DNA of 64,000 nt, taken from NCBI GenBank assembly GCA_012960535.1, contig DUBB01000008.1:94516-158515 (forward strand). The letters run 5' to 3'. Both the position numbers and the translations under genes were made by a program. This DNA comes from Gammaproteobacteria bacterium. GTDB lineage: Bacteria; Pseudomonadota; Gammaproteobacteria; Pseudomonadales; Azotimanducaceae. How positions within the stretch are numbered: position 1 is the first letter of the stretch; each line of letters opens with the position of its first letter. Under the pieces are notes generated by a model. It was given only the letters and a program-made list of their open reading frames with translations. It was not told the DNA's origin and searched no databases. This document shows positions 27,013 through 35,367 of this stretch, one piece after another.

Positions 27013-27867
27013 TTACTTTCTGACTAAACCCTGGGCCCTGTTGTGGGCTCTTTGCCTTCGATTTTCTTCTCCCATCTGTCTCAGGGTATCGCGCATTTCC
27101 GGCTTAATTTCCATAAAATGTTGCTTCCATGCGGAACTACTCTGCCATTGGAAAGGTGATTCAAGAATAGTGGCGGGTTCGCTTGCTTCGGCCAGCAATT
27201 GCAGTGCGTATTGCATTGTCTTGGTCTGCATCTGAAGGTCGAATGGCTTACCCACAGGATTGCCCAGGGGTAGATCGTTGTAAAGAACTCGGGGCGTGCC
27301 ACAGCGTTCTAATATGTCCCATGCCGAACCGATTACGATAGTACTAATGCCGTTTTGTTCGAGTGTTCTGGCCGTCAAACTGATGGTCTGGTGACAGACT
27401 GGTCACAAGGGGATGAGGATGGCGACATCGACTTCATCCTGTATACAAGCCTTCACGATTGCCGGCGCATCCTTGTTTAAGGTGTTTGCCTGGCTGTATT
27501 CTGTGGGAACGAAATGATAATGGTCTGCCAGTGCGCCGATCGTTCCCTGGTCAACCATGTCCTTGAGAATTTCCATGGGGAAGTATGAGCCTCGGTCACG
27601 CGTGTGCGTTGTTGTTTTGTCCCAGGAAAGCTCGCTAGTGTCAAAGGCTGCCGGTGTGTCATCAAAGCGATAGCGCTTGGCAGTCCTGCTTGGTTTGGGT
27701 AATTCCGGTTCGGTTACCGCGGTTGTTACCAGAGTGACTACACAGTCTGCCAGTGGTTTCAGCAGGGGCTGGAAAGGTGTAGCAGTGTTCTCAGCCCAAG
27801 TATAGTCCTGCTCGAACCCCTGGGCTCGATAGTAATCTCGGGTCCGCTTGATATATTGAATTTTCAT
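27013..27867 (-). CDS. GrdB/PrdB-like selenoprotein B family protein, read through an in-frame TGA (probable selenocysteine)
   Basis: Two stretches in the same frame, 27867-27406 and 27402-27013, are separated only by TGA at 27405-27403. Read as one gene it encodes 284 residues with residue 155 at the TGA. The flanking sequence is ILIPL-(TGA)-PVCHQTISLTARTLE. Proteobacterial members of the glycine/sarcosine/betaine reductase selenoprotein B-like family have a CxxC-type motif here (CPVCHQ, from memory), so the TGA falls exactly on the redox residue and gives UxxC. This points to selenocysteine rather than decay; both halves stay collinear and conserved-looking. The start ATG overlaps the stop of tesB by four bases. 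A sequencing error or nonsense mutation remains possible. The substrate is unknown and the gene is not part of a glycine reductase operon. Confidence 0.8.
27372..27397 (-). promoter_or_regulatory. candidate SECIS-like hairpin just after the in-frame TGA
   Basis: On the minus-strand mRNA, CUGUC (27397-27393) can pair with GACGG (27376-27372), and inside it AGAC (27389-27386) with GUUU (27380-27377), leaving apical loop CAUCA that begins 18 bases after the UGA. Distance fits bacterial SECIS elements, but the apical loop lacks the usual early G, and a competing hairpin GUCUG-UCAC-CAGAC (27399-27386) exists. Treat as tentative. Confidence 0.35.
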
Positions 27868-28727
27868 TTGTATAACCTTATCAAACCTTCCTGGGCACAG
27901 GAGGCGATGAGTTCGCCCTGTTGATTGTAGAAAGTGCCTCGGCTAAAGCCTCTTGCTCCGCCGGAGAATGGACTGTCCTGATAATATAGCAACCAACCGT
28001 CGACGGTAAAAGGTTTGTGAAACCACATGGCATGATCAAGACTGGCCACTTGGAAGTTGTCATTGTGCCAGCTGATGCCATGAGGGCGATAACTGGTATC
28101 AATCAGTGTCATGTCAGAGGCATAGGCTAACAGACATTGATTGAGCCTGATATCGGAGGGCATCCTGTCTACGGTTTTTATCCAGACCCTTTGGAAGGGT
28201 TCCTGCGGTTCAGCGCTAAATTCAACACTGTCGTCTATAAAGCGCATTTCAAGTGGTTTCGGTCGGCTGGCAATGGCTCTCTGATCTTCTGACATACTCT
28301 CCAGATGGGGCTGCATAAGTTCTGTTTCGCTGGGGCAGGTTTCAGGATTCGGCACGCAGGGCATGGCTGCCTGATGCTCGAGCCCCGTCTCGCAGACCTG
28401 GAAGGAGGCAGACATGCTGAAGATGGCGTGGCCTTTCTGGATGGCAACCACCCGCCGGGTGGTAAAACTACGGCCATCTCTGATGCGATCCACCTTGTAA
28501 AGAATTGGGATAGTGGTATCGCCTGGCCTGAGGAAGTAGCCGTGCAGGGAATGGGCGACGCGGTTAATATCGTCCACGGTTCGAGATGCGGCTACTAACG
28601 CCTGGCCAATGACCTGGCCGCCATAGACTCGCTGCCAGCCTTCAGTCGGACTTACACCGCGGAACAGATTGACTTCGATCTGCTCCAGGTCCAGTAATTC
28701 CAGCAATGCTTCAAGTTCAGGTTTCAC
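27864..28727 (-). CDS. tesB: acyl-CoA thioesterase II (TesB family)
   Basis: A 287-residue double-hotdog thioesterase that hydrolyses acyl-CoA to free acid and CoA. Family blocks are LLDLEQIEVNLFRGVSP, QRVYGGQVIGQALVAASRTV, HSLHGYFLRPGD, IPILYKVDRIRDGRSFTTRRVVAIQ, and in the second hotdog ACLLAYASDMTLID-like (QCLLAYASDMTLIDTSYRPHG) and SLDHAMWFHKPF. The catalytic Asp of the D-Q-T triad type is in the SDMTLID block. It is located downstream of ahcY by 94 bp with a strong hairpin in the gap, and is coupled to the downstream GrdB-like gene by a four-base overlap. Acts in the cytoplasm on medium to long acyl-CoA. Confidence 0.94.
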   Translation of the reverse strand: MKPELEALLELLDLEQIEVNLFRGVSPTEGWQRVYGGQVIGQALVAASRTVDDINRVAHSLHGYFLRPGDTTIPILYKVDRIRDGRSFTTRRVVAIQKGHAIFSMSASFQVCETGLEHQAAMPCVPNPETCPSETELMQPHLESMSEDQRAIASRPKPLEMRFIDDSVEFSAEPQEPFQRVWIKTVDRMPSDIRLNQCLLAYASDMTLIDTSYRPHGISWHNDNFQVASLDHAMWFHKPFTVDGWLLYYQDSPFSGGARGFSRGTFYNQQGELIASCAQEGLIRLYK

Positions 28728-28758
28728 GGCAACCCAAATCCAAACAGGGCAAGGCAGA

Positions 28759-28780
28759 GCCGGTCGTGATGCAGACCGGC
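28759..28780. terminator. strong hairpin between ahcY and tesB
   Basis: A perfect seven-base inverted repeat, GCCGGTC - GTGATGCA - GACCGGC. It can be extended by an outer five-base stem (GCAGA / TCTGC) with a three-base bulge. No uridine run follows directly in either direction, so it may be an mRNA-stability or attenuator hairpin rather than a full intrinsic terminator. Confidence 0.45.
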
Positions 28781-28821
28781 AGTTCTGCTATTGCCGCTTT
28801 TTACCAGGAGGGTGCTGATCA

Positions 28822-30183
28822 TCAATATTTGTACGTTTCAGACTTGAACGGGCCATCCTCTGGAACATTGATGTATTTAGCCTGAGCCTGGGTTAATCGG
28901 GTAATGGTTCCGCCGAATCCCTGCACCATGTAGGTCGCCACTTCTTCATCCAGCGATTTAGGCAGGACTTCAAGTGTGATTGGTTGCCGTTGTTGGGGAT
29001 CATGGTCAGCCCAGGCTCTTGCAAATAGATGCATCTGCGCTAAAACCTGATTACCAAAAGAGCCGTCCATAATTCGTGACGGGTGACCGGTGGCGTTACC
29101 CAGATTGACCAGGCGGCCTTCAGACAACAGGATAATGTAGTCATCAGGTTCAGCACTGCGAAAAATTTTGTGTACCTGGGGCTTGACTTCCTGCCAGCGC
29201 CAGTTGTCTCGCATGAATTGAGTATCTATTTCAGTATCAAAATGGCCGATATTGCAAATGACAGCATTGCTGGCTACTGTTCTGAGCAGGTTCTGATCGC
29301 AGACATTCACATTTCCAGTACAGGTAACAATGAGGTCGGTGTTATTCATGAGACGCAGATCAATATCTTCGGCGTTGCCGGTATTTTTTCCTCCCGTGTA
29401 GGGTGACACCACTTCATACCCGTCCATACAGGCCTGCATGGCACAGATCGGATCCACTTCTACAACTCTGACAATCATGCCTTCCTGGCGCAGACTTTGT
29501 GCTGAGCCCTTGCCGACATCGCCGTAACCAATAACCAGTGCCTTCTTGCCGGCCATGAGCATATCGGTTGCTCGCTTGATGGCATCATTGAGGCTGTGCC
29601 GACAACCATACTTGTTATCGTTCTTGGATTTAGTCACTGAATCGTTGACATTAATAGCTGGGACTTTCAGTTCACCATTATCCAGCATCTCCTGCAGGCG
29701 ATGAACTCCGGTAGTTGTTTCTTCGGTGATGCCATGTATTTTGTCGAGCATTTCAGGGAAACGACCGTGAACCATTTCGGTGAGGTCGCCGCCATCATCA
29801 AGAATCATGTTGGCCTGCCAAGGCTTACCGTCTTTTAGAATGGTTTGTTCAATACACCAGGAAAATTCTTCCTCGGTTTCACCTTTCCATGCATAGACAG
29901 GGATACCCCTGGCTGCGATAGCTGCAGCAGCATGATCCTGGGTTGAGAAGATGTTGCAGGATGACCATCTGACATCGGCACCCAGCTCGACCAGGGTTTC
30001 GATTAACACGGCCGTTTGAATGGTCATGTGTATACAACCAAGAATTCTAGCGCCGGCCAGGGGCTGTTCCTGCCGGTATTTTTCTCTCAGGGTGATGAGC
30101 GCAGGCATTTCTGCTTCGGCAAGTTCAATTTCTGCTCTACCGAATTCGGCCAGGTTGATATCAGCTACTTTGTAATCGGTCAT
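28822..30183 (-). CDS. ahcY: adenosylhomocysteinase (S-adenosyl-L-homocysteine hydrolase)
   Basis: AhcY splits S-adenosylhomocysteine to homocysteine and adenosine with tightly bound NAD, clearing the product of methylation reactions. The start at ATG 30183 gives [16 protein letters not shown], the family N terminus, and 453 residues in total; the frame is open upstream but the extension is not conserved. Diagnostic blocks are [52 protein letters not shown], the NAD-binding [13 protein letters not shown] and the C-terminal TYKY. It lies 70 bp downstream of the ArsR-methyltransferase gene, in the same direction, and is likely controlled by it. Confidence 0.97.
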   Translation of the reverse strand: MTDYKVADINLAEFGRAEIELAEAEMPALITLREKYRQEQPLAGARILGCIHMTIQTAVLIETLVELGADVRWSSCNIFSTQDHAAAAIAARGIPVYAWKGETEEEFSWCIEQTILKDGKPWQANMILDDGGDLTEMVHGRFPEMLDKIHGITEETTTGVHRLQEMLDNGELKVPAINVNDSVTKSKNDNKYGCRHSLNDAIKRATDMLMAGKKALVIGYGDVGKGSAQSLRQEGMIVRVVEVDPICAMQACMDGYEVVSPYTGGKNTGNAEDIDLRLMNNTDLIVTCTGNVNVCDQNLLRTVASNAVICNIGHFDTEIDTQFMRDNWRWQEVKPQVHKIFRSAEPDDYIILLSEGRLVNLGNATGHPSRIMDGSFGNQVLAQMHLFARAWADHDPQQRQPITLEVLPKSLDEEVATYMVQGFGGTITRLTQAQAKYINVPEDGPFKSETYKY

Positions 30184-30253
30184 TGTTAGTCTCTCTGTTG
30201 TTAGCCGGTTAAGGCGATAATGGGTGATTTCTGTTAGATGAACATGCAGGCGC

Positions 30254-31228
30254 TTAGGCTTTGTTAAATAGACGAAGTTGGAGTTGGAAGCCGTTTCGTA
30301 AACCCAGAAATGCAGACTGACCGCGACGCAATTTGGCATTTGCAGTCCAGTTATCCAGGTCCTGAGGTTCAAAACCCAGCCAAAGATCGCCACAGGTGGC
30401 TCTTGCCCAGTCCTGGTGATGTGGGCAGAGATCGATCAGCAGCAGTCGGCCATTAGCATTCAGCAGTTGTCCGGCAGTCTCTAGTGATGCAGCTGGCGAC
30501 GGGAGATGATGCAATACCATATTCATGACGATCAGATCAGTTCGGGTTTCTGTGGGGAGTTCATCAATACTGGATTCCAGGTAGGTAATATTGTGGAGGT
30601 TGTGGCTTCGTGCAAAACAGCGGGTTTGTTCAAGCATGAGCGATGAATTGTCCACTGCCAGGATAGATTGAAATGAACTGCTCAGTTTTGCCAGTAGTGG
30701 GCTGCCGCCAGGACCAATTTCCATGACCCGGTTTGCTGCGGGTATCTGTTCGTTATCGATCAGGTTTTCAAGGCAGTCTGAGTAATTTGAATAGGCCGCG
30801 ATCAGATCCTGGTTTTCTTGCAGCTTGTCAGCGTTGCGGGAGAAAAAATCCTGTGACTGACGTCCTCTGTCAGCGTAAACCTGGGTTTTGCGAATAAGAA
30901 TGTCTGAATCAAGCTGGACTCGATCGATTGAATGGAAAAAGCTTTTCTTGAAGTCTGCCAGCGGTCCTCTGGTCGATAAAATTGCCCTTCGATAGAAAAT
31001 CGAAGTACCTTCTTTCCTGGTTTCCAGCAGTTCAGCAGAGCTCAGGATTTTCAGGTGATGGCTCATACCCGATTGGGCTGTATCGAGAATACGGCAGAGC
31101 TCAAGAACGCCAAAAGAATCGTTCTTGAGTAATCTCAGGATATTTAATCTGAGGCTATCGGCTGCCGCCTTGCAGAAAGTCAGTAGAACTTCTGATGGCA
31201 GGTCTGAAGGGTTGTTCTCAGCGGGCAT
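30254..31228 (-). CDS. sahR: ArsR-type regulator fused to a methyltransferase-like domain (SahR-like)
   Basis: The N-terminal 95 residues are an ArsR-type winged helix ([52 protein letters not shown]). The C-terminal part is a Rossmann-fold methyltransferase domain with motif [31 protein letters not shown] at about 166-195 and [19 protein letters not shown]. This fusion, directly upstream of ahcY, matches what is known of SahR, the proteobacterial regulator that senses S-adenosylhomocysteine and controls ahcY and methionine-cycle genes. Palindromes resembling SahR sites lie just upstream of its start (31236-31259 and 31286-31306). I infer autoregulation and control of ahcY. Length is 324. Confidence 0.82.
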   Translation of the reverse strand: MPAENNPSDLPSEVLLTFCKAAADSLRLNILRLLKNDSFGVLELCRILDTAQSGMSHHLKILSSAELLETRKEGTSIFYRRAILSTRGPLADFKKSFFHSIDRVQLDSDILIRKTQVYADRGRQSQDFFSRNADKLQENQDLIAAYSNYSDCLENLIDNEQIPAANRVMEIGPGGSPLLAKLSSSFQSILAVDNSSLMLEQTRCFARSHNLHNITYLESSIDELPTETRTDLIVMNMVLHHLPSPAASLETAGQLLNANGRLLLIDLCPHHQDWARATCGDLWLGFEPQDLDNWTANAKLRRGQSAFLGLRNGFQLQLRLFNKA

Positions 31229-31235
31229 GAAATAG

Positions 31236-31259
31236 CTATATCAAAATTTTTCGATATAG
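31236..31259. promoter_or_regulatory. near-perfect palindrome, probable SahR operator 1
   Basis: The halves CTATATCAAAAT and TTTTCGATATAG form a 24-base inverted repeat with two mismatches. It starts eight bases before the sahR-like ATG (31228). The ATATC/GATAT arms with an A/T-rich centre resemble what I recall of SahR sites. Location over the start region suggests autorepression. Confidence 0.6.
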
Positions 31260-31285
31260 TAATCATTGTCGCGAGGATAGCAAGT

Positions 31286-31306
31286 GATATCGAAAAATGT
31301 TGATAC
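31286..31306. promoter_or_regulatory. second imperfect palindrome, probable SahR operator 2
   Basis: GATATCGAAAAA followed by TGTTGATAC has outer arms GATATC and GATAC in opposing orientation, about 20 bases centre to the first site's edge. It overlaps the first of three 16-base direct repeats. Confidence 0.5.
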
Positions 31307-31345
31307 AAAAAGTTGTTGATACAAAAAGCTGTTGATATAAAAAGC
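31298..31345 (+). repeat. three tandem 16-bp repeats in the SahR regulatory region
   Basis: Units TGTTGATACAAAAAGT, TGTTGATACAAAAAGC and TGTTGATATAAAAAGC follow each other without spacing. Each contains a TTGATAC/TTGATAT half-site like those of the adjacent palindromes, so the array could be a set of extra low-affinity operator half-sites. The array lies in the gap between the sahR-like gene and the rightward gene at 31502. Confidence 0.75.
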
Positions 31346-31501
31346 TAAGTCAGCCTGTGATCATTCGATAGCAGTTCTTTTTGATATGGGCTCGCATCGG
31401 GTACAGTTGTCCTGCGGCAATAAAACTATTTAATAGCGGTGTTTAATAGCGGTGTTTATAAGACGAGGATCAAGCTCAGTCGCTAACTTTCATAAAAGAG
31501 G

Positions 31502-32026
31502 GTGCAGTCGGAAATGGCAATGATACGGCAAATCCAGGCTCGTTATGATGCGGAACAGGATCGTATTCTGCTGCGGGTCAGTCGTGATGACGACAAAGAG
31601 TTCAGGATTTGGTTGACCAGACGGTTTTTGTCGCTGATTCTCAAGGCGCTCAATCAACACCTGGAAATAGACCCGGATATCAGTTCGCAGACTTCTCCTT
31701 CCAGTAAGGAAGAGGTCAAGGCTTTCAAGCGAGAACAGGCCCTGGAACAGGCTGATTTTCAGCAACCCTTTGCTGATTCAGAAGAGAGTTATCCGCCAGA
31801 ACAGGCCGTGCCAGTGGCTTTCAAGCTAAACTATTCTCTGCTTAAAGATGGCTTAATGCGCTTGCAATTATTGCCAAGACAGGGAGAGGGACTGGATTTT
31901 GTATTGACCAGTCAGATCAGTATTTCCTTGATTGAGATGCTGACTGCCGCTGGCGTGAAAGGTCAGTGGCAGTTGACTGCTATTTCCAGCCCATACACTG
32001 GGCAAGGGAAAGTTCAGATCAACTGA
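31502..32026 (+). CDS. conserved-looking protein of unknown function
   Basis: I do not recognise a named family. The 174-residue product starts (from GTG 31502; an ATG at 31514 four codons later is equally possible) with MIRQIQARYDAEQDRILLRVSRDDDKE, then FRIWLTRRFLSLILKAL, a polar linker (about 60-100) and a second beta-rich part (VAFKLNYSLLKDGLMRLQLLP, LDFVLTSQISISLIEML). The protein is soluble with no signal peptide. The pattern of a short beta sheet with an LTRRF helix recalls uncharacterised small proteobacterial proteins. It is transcribed away from the sahR-like gene, and its 3' end overlaps the convergent kinase gene by eight bases. Confidence 0.65.
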   Translation: MQSEMAMIRQIQARYDAEQDRILLRVSRDDDKEFRIWLTRRFLSLILKALNQHLEIDPDISSQTSPSSKEEVKAFKREQALEQADFQQPFADSEESYPPEQAVPVAFKLNYSLLKDGLMRLQLLPRQGEGLDFVLTSQISISLIEMLTAAGVKGQWQLTAISSPYTGQGKVQIN

Positions 32027-34205
32027 TGGCGTCTGCCAGAGTTGTGGATTGATCCGGTTCAGTATTGATATAGCGAGGTAAGGTCACTTCCAGGCGAACG
32101 CCACTATCCTGGTTAAGATTAATTGCCTGGACGCTGCCTCGATGATGGTCTGCTATAACCCGGACAACATAAAGGCCGATACCAAAGTGCAATCGATTGT
32201 CCGGGTTCTTGTCTCTGGCAGTGACCATCGAATCAAACAGGCTGTCTTTAATTAATTCCGGAATAGGGTCTCCCTGGTTTTCAACAAAAAAGCTTATCGT
32301 CTGAGCACTTGCAGTTAGACCCAGTTTGACCGTTGTTTTGGGTAAAGCAAAATCGATGGCGTTGTCTACTAATTTGTCGAGAAGCTGCTCTATGCGGAAA
32401 TCACAGATTTCAGCATAAGCGGGTAGATCTGCACCCTGGTATTCGAATTGCACCTTAGGGTGGACAACTTTACAGTTGGCGAGATAGTTTTTGATTAGAT
32501 TATGGAGGTTGATAACCTCCATTTCCTCTCCTATCAGGGCCTCTTCGAGGCTGGCTGCATCGGCCAGGTTCTGAACGATCATACCAATTCTGTTGACGCC
32601 TCTTTTTGCACTATCCAGATATTTTGTTTTTGCCTTATCATCGGTTTGGCCTTCAAGGTTTTGCAGGGAGGTCGAGAGTGCATTTAACGGGTTATTTATC
32701 TCATGCCGGAGCGTTCTGGGCATATTCTCCAGGAACTGATTGTGTTGGTGTAACCGGGTCAACATTCCTGAAATGCTCCTGGCCAGATCTCCTATTTCGT
32801 CTCCTGAATCTGTCTCAGACGAGATTTTGTTGGTTCTCAGGCGGCCATAGATATCGATGGCGTTATTGGCTTCTGCACCCAGGCGTCTGATTCTGCCAGC
32901 CAGTCTGACAGAAAAACCGAGAATAATACTTGCAAATAAGATGACCGATATAATCGAGAAGTTGACGATGCGCTTGAGCGCATCGCGACGAACTTCAAGG
33001 ATTCTGTTGGTGCTCTGCTTCAGAACGACGGCGCCAATCACGGCATTGTGATCAATGATTGGGTGAGCAGCTACTATCATTTCACCCTGATCATCTGAAT
33101 ATAGATGGTCGAAGCCAGGATTACCCTGTAAGGCCTCAGTGATTATGTTATCTTCCCGCGTATATTCCTGGTTTTGAAGACTCGCATCTATGATCTGATA
33201 GACAGGATTAAGGAGCCCGTTAACCAGGCGTTTGAGGAACGGCACCGAGCTGCCGGATTCGATATTTTGTAGTGTCTTGCTGGTATCGCGATAGCTGCCA
33301 ACTTCAGCTCGAACCCTTTGCTGGGCATCGATAACCTGGATATTAGCGCCTGAATAACCCAGGCCCTCAATAATTCGCAGAACCTCAGGTGACTTAAGTA
33401 AAACCAGGCCAAAAGCTTCTCGTCCTGCCGATGGCAGGGTGCCCGTAATTGATTCAATTGACCTGGATTCCATGCTATCGACGTCGACCACAGCTAAACC
33501 AAAGTTCTTGGTTGAACCTAAAAGTTCCAACGGGATGCGAAACTCAACTGAATATCCATTGGCGGTTTTAGTGAGCACGCCAGGCACTTTATTTTCAGCT
33601 TCGCCCATAAGTGCATAGCGCCAGTTTTGCTCTACCGCATAAGCTGTGGTGACCCCCTCCTCGGTGGCTGTAATGACTAATTTCTGGATCTGGCCGTCTT
33701 TCCCGGTAAAGGTGACTCGAATATGATCTGACAGGTCCAGGCGAAGGATATTGCGATTTCTGAATATGATACTGTCATCGAGCACCTGAACAAATGCGTA
33801 GACCTGATCATTGTGTTCGCCGAGCACCAGGTAAAACTGGTTTACCAGCTGGGTTTGGTCGTCGGGCACTGTTCTGGTTCCGAAGCCCACGTTATAGTCG
33901 AGCACATCCTCCCAGTCAGTCCGCTTGCCGTCGATTCGAATTGGTTTTTCGAGCGGATGGGCATAGAGCCGTTCATAGCCATCCGGGCTTAGGGGTAACT
34001 CATTGAACAGGTCCGCTCTTCCGTTGAGTAAAGTCGAAATCCCTTCGGCGGTTAGCATTTGCGCGTTGGCCTGACTTTCAAACAGAAAATCTTCCATTTC
34101 GCTCAGATAGAGATAACTGAACCAGGGTATGACGACAAGTATGAAACTCATCAGGATGAACAATTTGGTACCGAGATTGGGGCCCTTGAAGGTGGTCGCT
34201 TTCAT
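32019..34205 (-). CDS. sensor histidine kinase with CBM9-like periplasmic domain, resembling the dedicated-sortase-system kinase
   Basis: A 728-residue membrane kinase. One membrane segment lies near 13-31, a second near 410-435 (IISVILFASIILGFSVRL). Between them a periplasmic region includes a CBM9/DOMON-like stretch (about 85-270: PIRIDGKRTDWEDV, YSVEFRIPLELLGS, FGLAVVDVD). A HAMP-like segment follows, then the H-box LRHEINNPLNALS, and the ATPase domain with ELIKDSLFDSMVTARD and FGIGLYVVRVIADHH. The layout and sequence match my memory of TIGR03785, the marine proteobacterial dedicated-sortase-system kinase (PdsS). Its response regulator is encoded 21 bp upstream. No sortase or LPXTG protein is in the window, so I keep the name as a resemblance. 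Confidence 0.82.
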   Translation of the reverse strand: MKATTFKGPNLGTKLFILMSFILVVIPWFSYLYLSEMEDFLFESQANAQMLTAEGISTLLNGRADLFNELPLSPDGYERLYAHPLEKPIRIDGKRTDWEDVLDYNVGFGTRTVPDDQTQLVNQFYLVLGEHNDQVYAFVQVLDDSIIFRNRNILRLDLSDHIRVTFTGKDGQIQKLVITATEEGVTTAYAVEQNWRYALMGEAENKVPGVLTKTANGYSVEFRIPLELLGSTKNFGLAVVDVDSMESRSIESITGTLPSAGREAFGLVLLKSPEVLRIIEGLGYSGANIQVIDAQQRVRAEVGSYRDTSKTLQNIESGSSVPFLKRLVNGLLNPVYQIIDASLQNQEYTREDNIITEALQGNPGFDHLYSDDQGEMIVAAHPIIDHNAVIGAVVLKQSTNRILEVRRDALKRIVNFSIISVILFASIILGFSVRLAGRIRRLGAEANNAIDIYGRLRTNKISSETDSGDEIGDLARSISGMLTRLHQHNQFLENMPRTLRHEINNPLNALSTSLQNLEGQTDDKAKTKYLDSAKRGVNRIGMIVQNLADAASLEEALIGEEMEVINLHNLIKNYLANCKVVHPKVQFEYQGADLPAYAEICDFRIEQLLDKLVDNAIDFALPKTTVKLGLTASAQTISFFVENQGDPIPELIKDSLFDSMVTARDKNPDNRLHFGIGLYVVRVIADHHRGSVQAINLNQDSGVRLEVTLPRYINTEPDQSTTLADAIS

Positions 34206-34226
34206 TTATTTATGCTGCTGACCCTC

Positions 34227-34928
34227 TCATGGCTGTGTGTACCAGCGGTAACCAAAACCGTATTCACTTTTTATGCAGGCGAACTCCGCATCGACGGCCT
34301 CAAACTTCTTTCTAATATTCCTCATATGGGTATTAATAGTATTGTTGGTAACAAGCGACTGCATAGTTGCGTTCATCAACGTATCGTAGGACACGGCATG
34401 GCCGGGCACCCTGACCAGTTTAGCCAGCATTCGAAACTCCGTTCCAGAGAGATTAATCGACTGGGATTTCCAGGATACCAGCAGTGCTTCCTGATCGATT
34501 GACATGTCACCCACCAGCTTGGCTTGATTTGATCCCTGTATGGTCAGGCTTCTGGCCTTGTGAATTCGAATGAGTGAGCTGATTTTCTCAGACAGGTAAT
34601 CGAGTGAGATGGGTTTCGGCAGATAATCCCAGGCACCCAGCCTTAAACCGCTGATTTTGTCTATCTCGGCTATTCGTTCTGTTAGGAAAATGACAGGCAG
34701 ATTCGGTGATCTGGCAAGCAGGTCACGGCAAAGTTCAAAGCCAGCATCGACTTCATCACCAAGAATAATGTCGAGAATGACCAGGTCGGGTAGTTCTTTA
34801 TCAAATCCGGCCAGGGCTTCGGTTCTTGATGCAAATGCTCTGACCTCATAACCTTTTTTAGAGATGGCGTCGATATAGTTGTTTCGTTGATCCGGGTCGT
34901 CCTCAACAATGACGATGCGCTTAGCCAT
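34227..34928 (-). CDS. response regulator, OmpR-like, resembling the dedicated-sortase-system regulator
   Basis: A 233-residue protein with a receiver domain (residues 1-120; acidic pocket EDD at 9-11, phospho-acceptor Asp53 in LVILDIILG, Thr in IFLTER, Lys in YLPKPIS) and a C-terminal winged-helix DNA-binding domain (NLSGTEFRMLAKLVRVPGHAVSYDTLMNA, YGFGYRW). The receiver region (GDEVDAGFELCRDL) is very like the PdsR regulators. It is the upstream gene of a two-gene operon with the kinase. About 240 bp separate its start from the small rightward gene at 35170. Confidence 0.88.
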   Translation of the reverse strand: MAKRIVIVEDDPDQRNNYIDAISKKGYEVRAFASRTEALAGFDKELPDLVILDIILGDEVDAGFELCRDLLARSPNLPVIFLTERIAEIDKISGLRLGAWDYLPKPISLDYLSEKISSLIRIHKARSLTIQGSNQAKLVGDMSIDQEALLVSWKSQSINLSGTEFRMLAKLVRVPGHAVSYDTLMNATMQSLVTNNTINTHMRNIRKKFEAVDAEFACIKSEYGFGYRWYTQP

Positions 34929-35169
34929 ACCAGGTTCCTTATAAATTTAATTGCAGTCAATTGAGCTGCGATGATTGCTTACTTTATGCTTCTTTTTGCC
35001 TAATTTCAGGATCAGATGCAGAACATCTTGACCCTGTAACCAGATGAAAACAGAAAAAATTTATTCTTTCACTAGTTTTCCACCATTATTCAGCGATTCT
35101 TCACTGTGCCTGAGCGCTGATTCCCCTATTGTCCTGTAAAATAAGTCGTAGTTAATTTGGTAATAGCCT

Positions 35170-35367
35170 ATGAAAGTTTTTGTTCCAGTGCCGAGTGAAT
35201 CAATTTTGGCTGACGGTGAGGTGAAAGGCCAACTCGTGCCTTTCCATCCAGACTACCTGGCGCATCCCCTGTCTGTGAAGGAAGTCAGGAAACCCCTGGA
35301 CTGGGTTGAAAAGACAGATTACACATCGGCTTGTCAATCGCTCCATCCGAGTCTCAGTAACACTTAG
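35170..35367 (+). CDS. small protein of unknown function
   Basis: A 65-residue product, MKVFVPVPSESILADGEVKGQLVPFHPDYLAHPLSVKEVR and on, with no membrane segment. It starts with ATG and overlaps the 3' end of the convergent ribokinase-like gene by four bases. The string MKVFVPVPSE...LVPFHPDY has the flavour of small conserved gammaproteobacterial proteins, but I cannot name it. The ribosome binding site is weak (GGTAATAG). It may be a real gene or a chance frame. Confidence 0.5.
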   Translation: MKVFVPVPSESILADGEVKGQLVPFHPDYLAHPLSVKEVRKPLDWVEKTDYTSACQSLHPSLSNT

